Assembly (NCBI RefSeq): GCF_009192745.1
Contig: NZ_VTFV01000007.1
Location: 155,660 to 219,659 of the forward strand
From: Arthrobacter citreus
GTDB lineage: Bacteria > Actinomycetota > Actinomycetes > Actinomycetales > Micrococcaceae
Direction: 5' to 3'
DNA length: 64,000 nucleotides
Shown: piece by piece, positions 63,934-64,000 of the stretch
Layout: each line of letters starts with the position of its first letter
How positions within the stretch are numbered: position 1 is the first letter of the stretch
Notes under the pieces: model-generated
The model's input: only the letters and a program-made list of their open reading frames with translations
Database searches by the model: none
What the model was told of the DNA's origin: nothing
Program-made: the position numbers and the translations under genes

Positions 63934-64000
63934 TCCGGCGGTGACCTACTCTCCCACACCCTCCCGGGTGCAGTACCATCGGCGCTGCGGGTCTTAGCTT
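63934..64000 (-). rRNA. rrf: 5S ribosomal RNA, 3' part
   Basis: The minus strand reads GGGAGAGTAGGTCACCGCCG near its end, the conserved 5S 3' terminus. The gene continues beyond the window; 23S and 16S should lie further right on the same strand. Confidence 0.93.

Overview
The window is high-GC DNA from an actinobacterium. Gene content and order point to an Arthrobacter-like member of the Micrococcaceae. Supporting evidence is mycothione reductase (mycothiol users), a GarA-type FHA protein, a PASTA kinase of PknL type, FtsR, TlyA, and several blocks that keep the Mycobacterium tuberculosis order (Rv2173-Rv2187, Rv1827-Rv1830, Rv1708-Rv1713, Rv1691-Rv1701). No integrase, transposase, phage gene or CRISPR array was seen.

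Layout. 0-11.5 kb: end of a polyprenyl diphosphate synthase, an Rv2175c-like DNA-binding protein, a secreted LysM/transglycosylase protein, PknL, DAHP synthase, an acyltransferase, an esterase with a small membrane protein, a ROK glucokinase and FadD15. 11.5-20.2 kb: mycothione reductase, pyruvate carboxylase, an orphan ParA-type ATPase, then MerR - bifunctional nuclease - FtsR - GarA. 20.4-31.4 kb: an accessory stretch with a rifampicin-monooxygenase-like flavoprotein, a sugar-dehydrogenase-like lipoprotein, a membrane flavoreductase-like protein beside a short-chain dehydrogenase that lacks its catalytic Tyr and Lys, a small hydrolase, and a cassette around a bile-salt-hydrolase-like enzyme. 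That enzyme is flanked by two inverted copies of a 29-bp MerR-type promoter, with a MerR gene nearby. The stretch ends at a tRNA-Pro(GGG). 31.8-38.9 kb: der, cmk, tyrA, an RluB-type pseudouridine synthase, scpB, scpA and parA, largely overlapping and probably one operon.

38.9-53.1 kb is a catabolic insert between parA and xerD: a sodium:solute symporter; dctA with a divergent CitA/DcuS-like two-component pair; the methylcitrate cycle (prpE divergent from gntR-prpD-prpB-prpC, with paired TGTATACA operators); a MerR/DUF4188 pair sharing an inverted-repeat operator; and an MTH1-like Nudix enzyme. 53.1-63.5 kb is a tight minus-strand housekeeping run: xerD, Nudix, pyrG, recN, nadK, tlyA, a small protein, a HAD phosphatase and a TPR-like protein with a long Arg-rich repeat region. 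The window ends inside an rRNA operon on the minus strand (5S 3' end, followed by tandem terminators).

Functional themes: C3/C4 carbon entry (propionate, dicarboxylates, pyruvate carboxylation), Ser/Thr-kinase signalling (PknL, Rv2175c-like, GarA), chromosome maintenance (ParA, ScpAB, XerD, RecN) and antibiotic or redox defence (Rox-like, mycothione reductase, TlyA, Nudix). Gene calls rest on reading the translated proteins; family assignments are from recognition of motifs and were not checked by database search.
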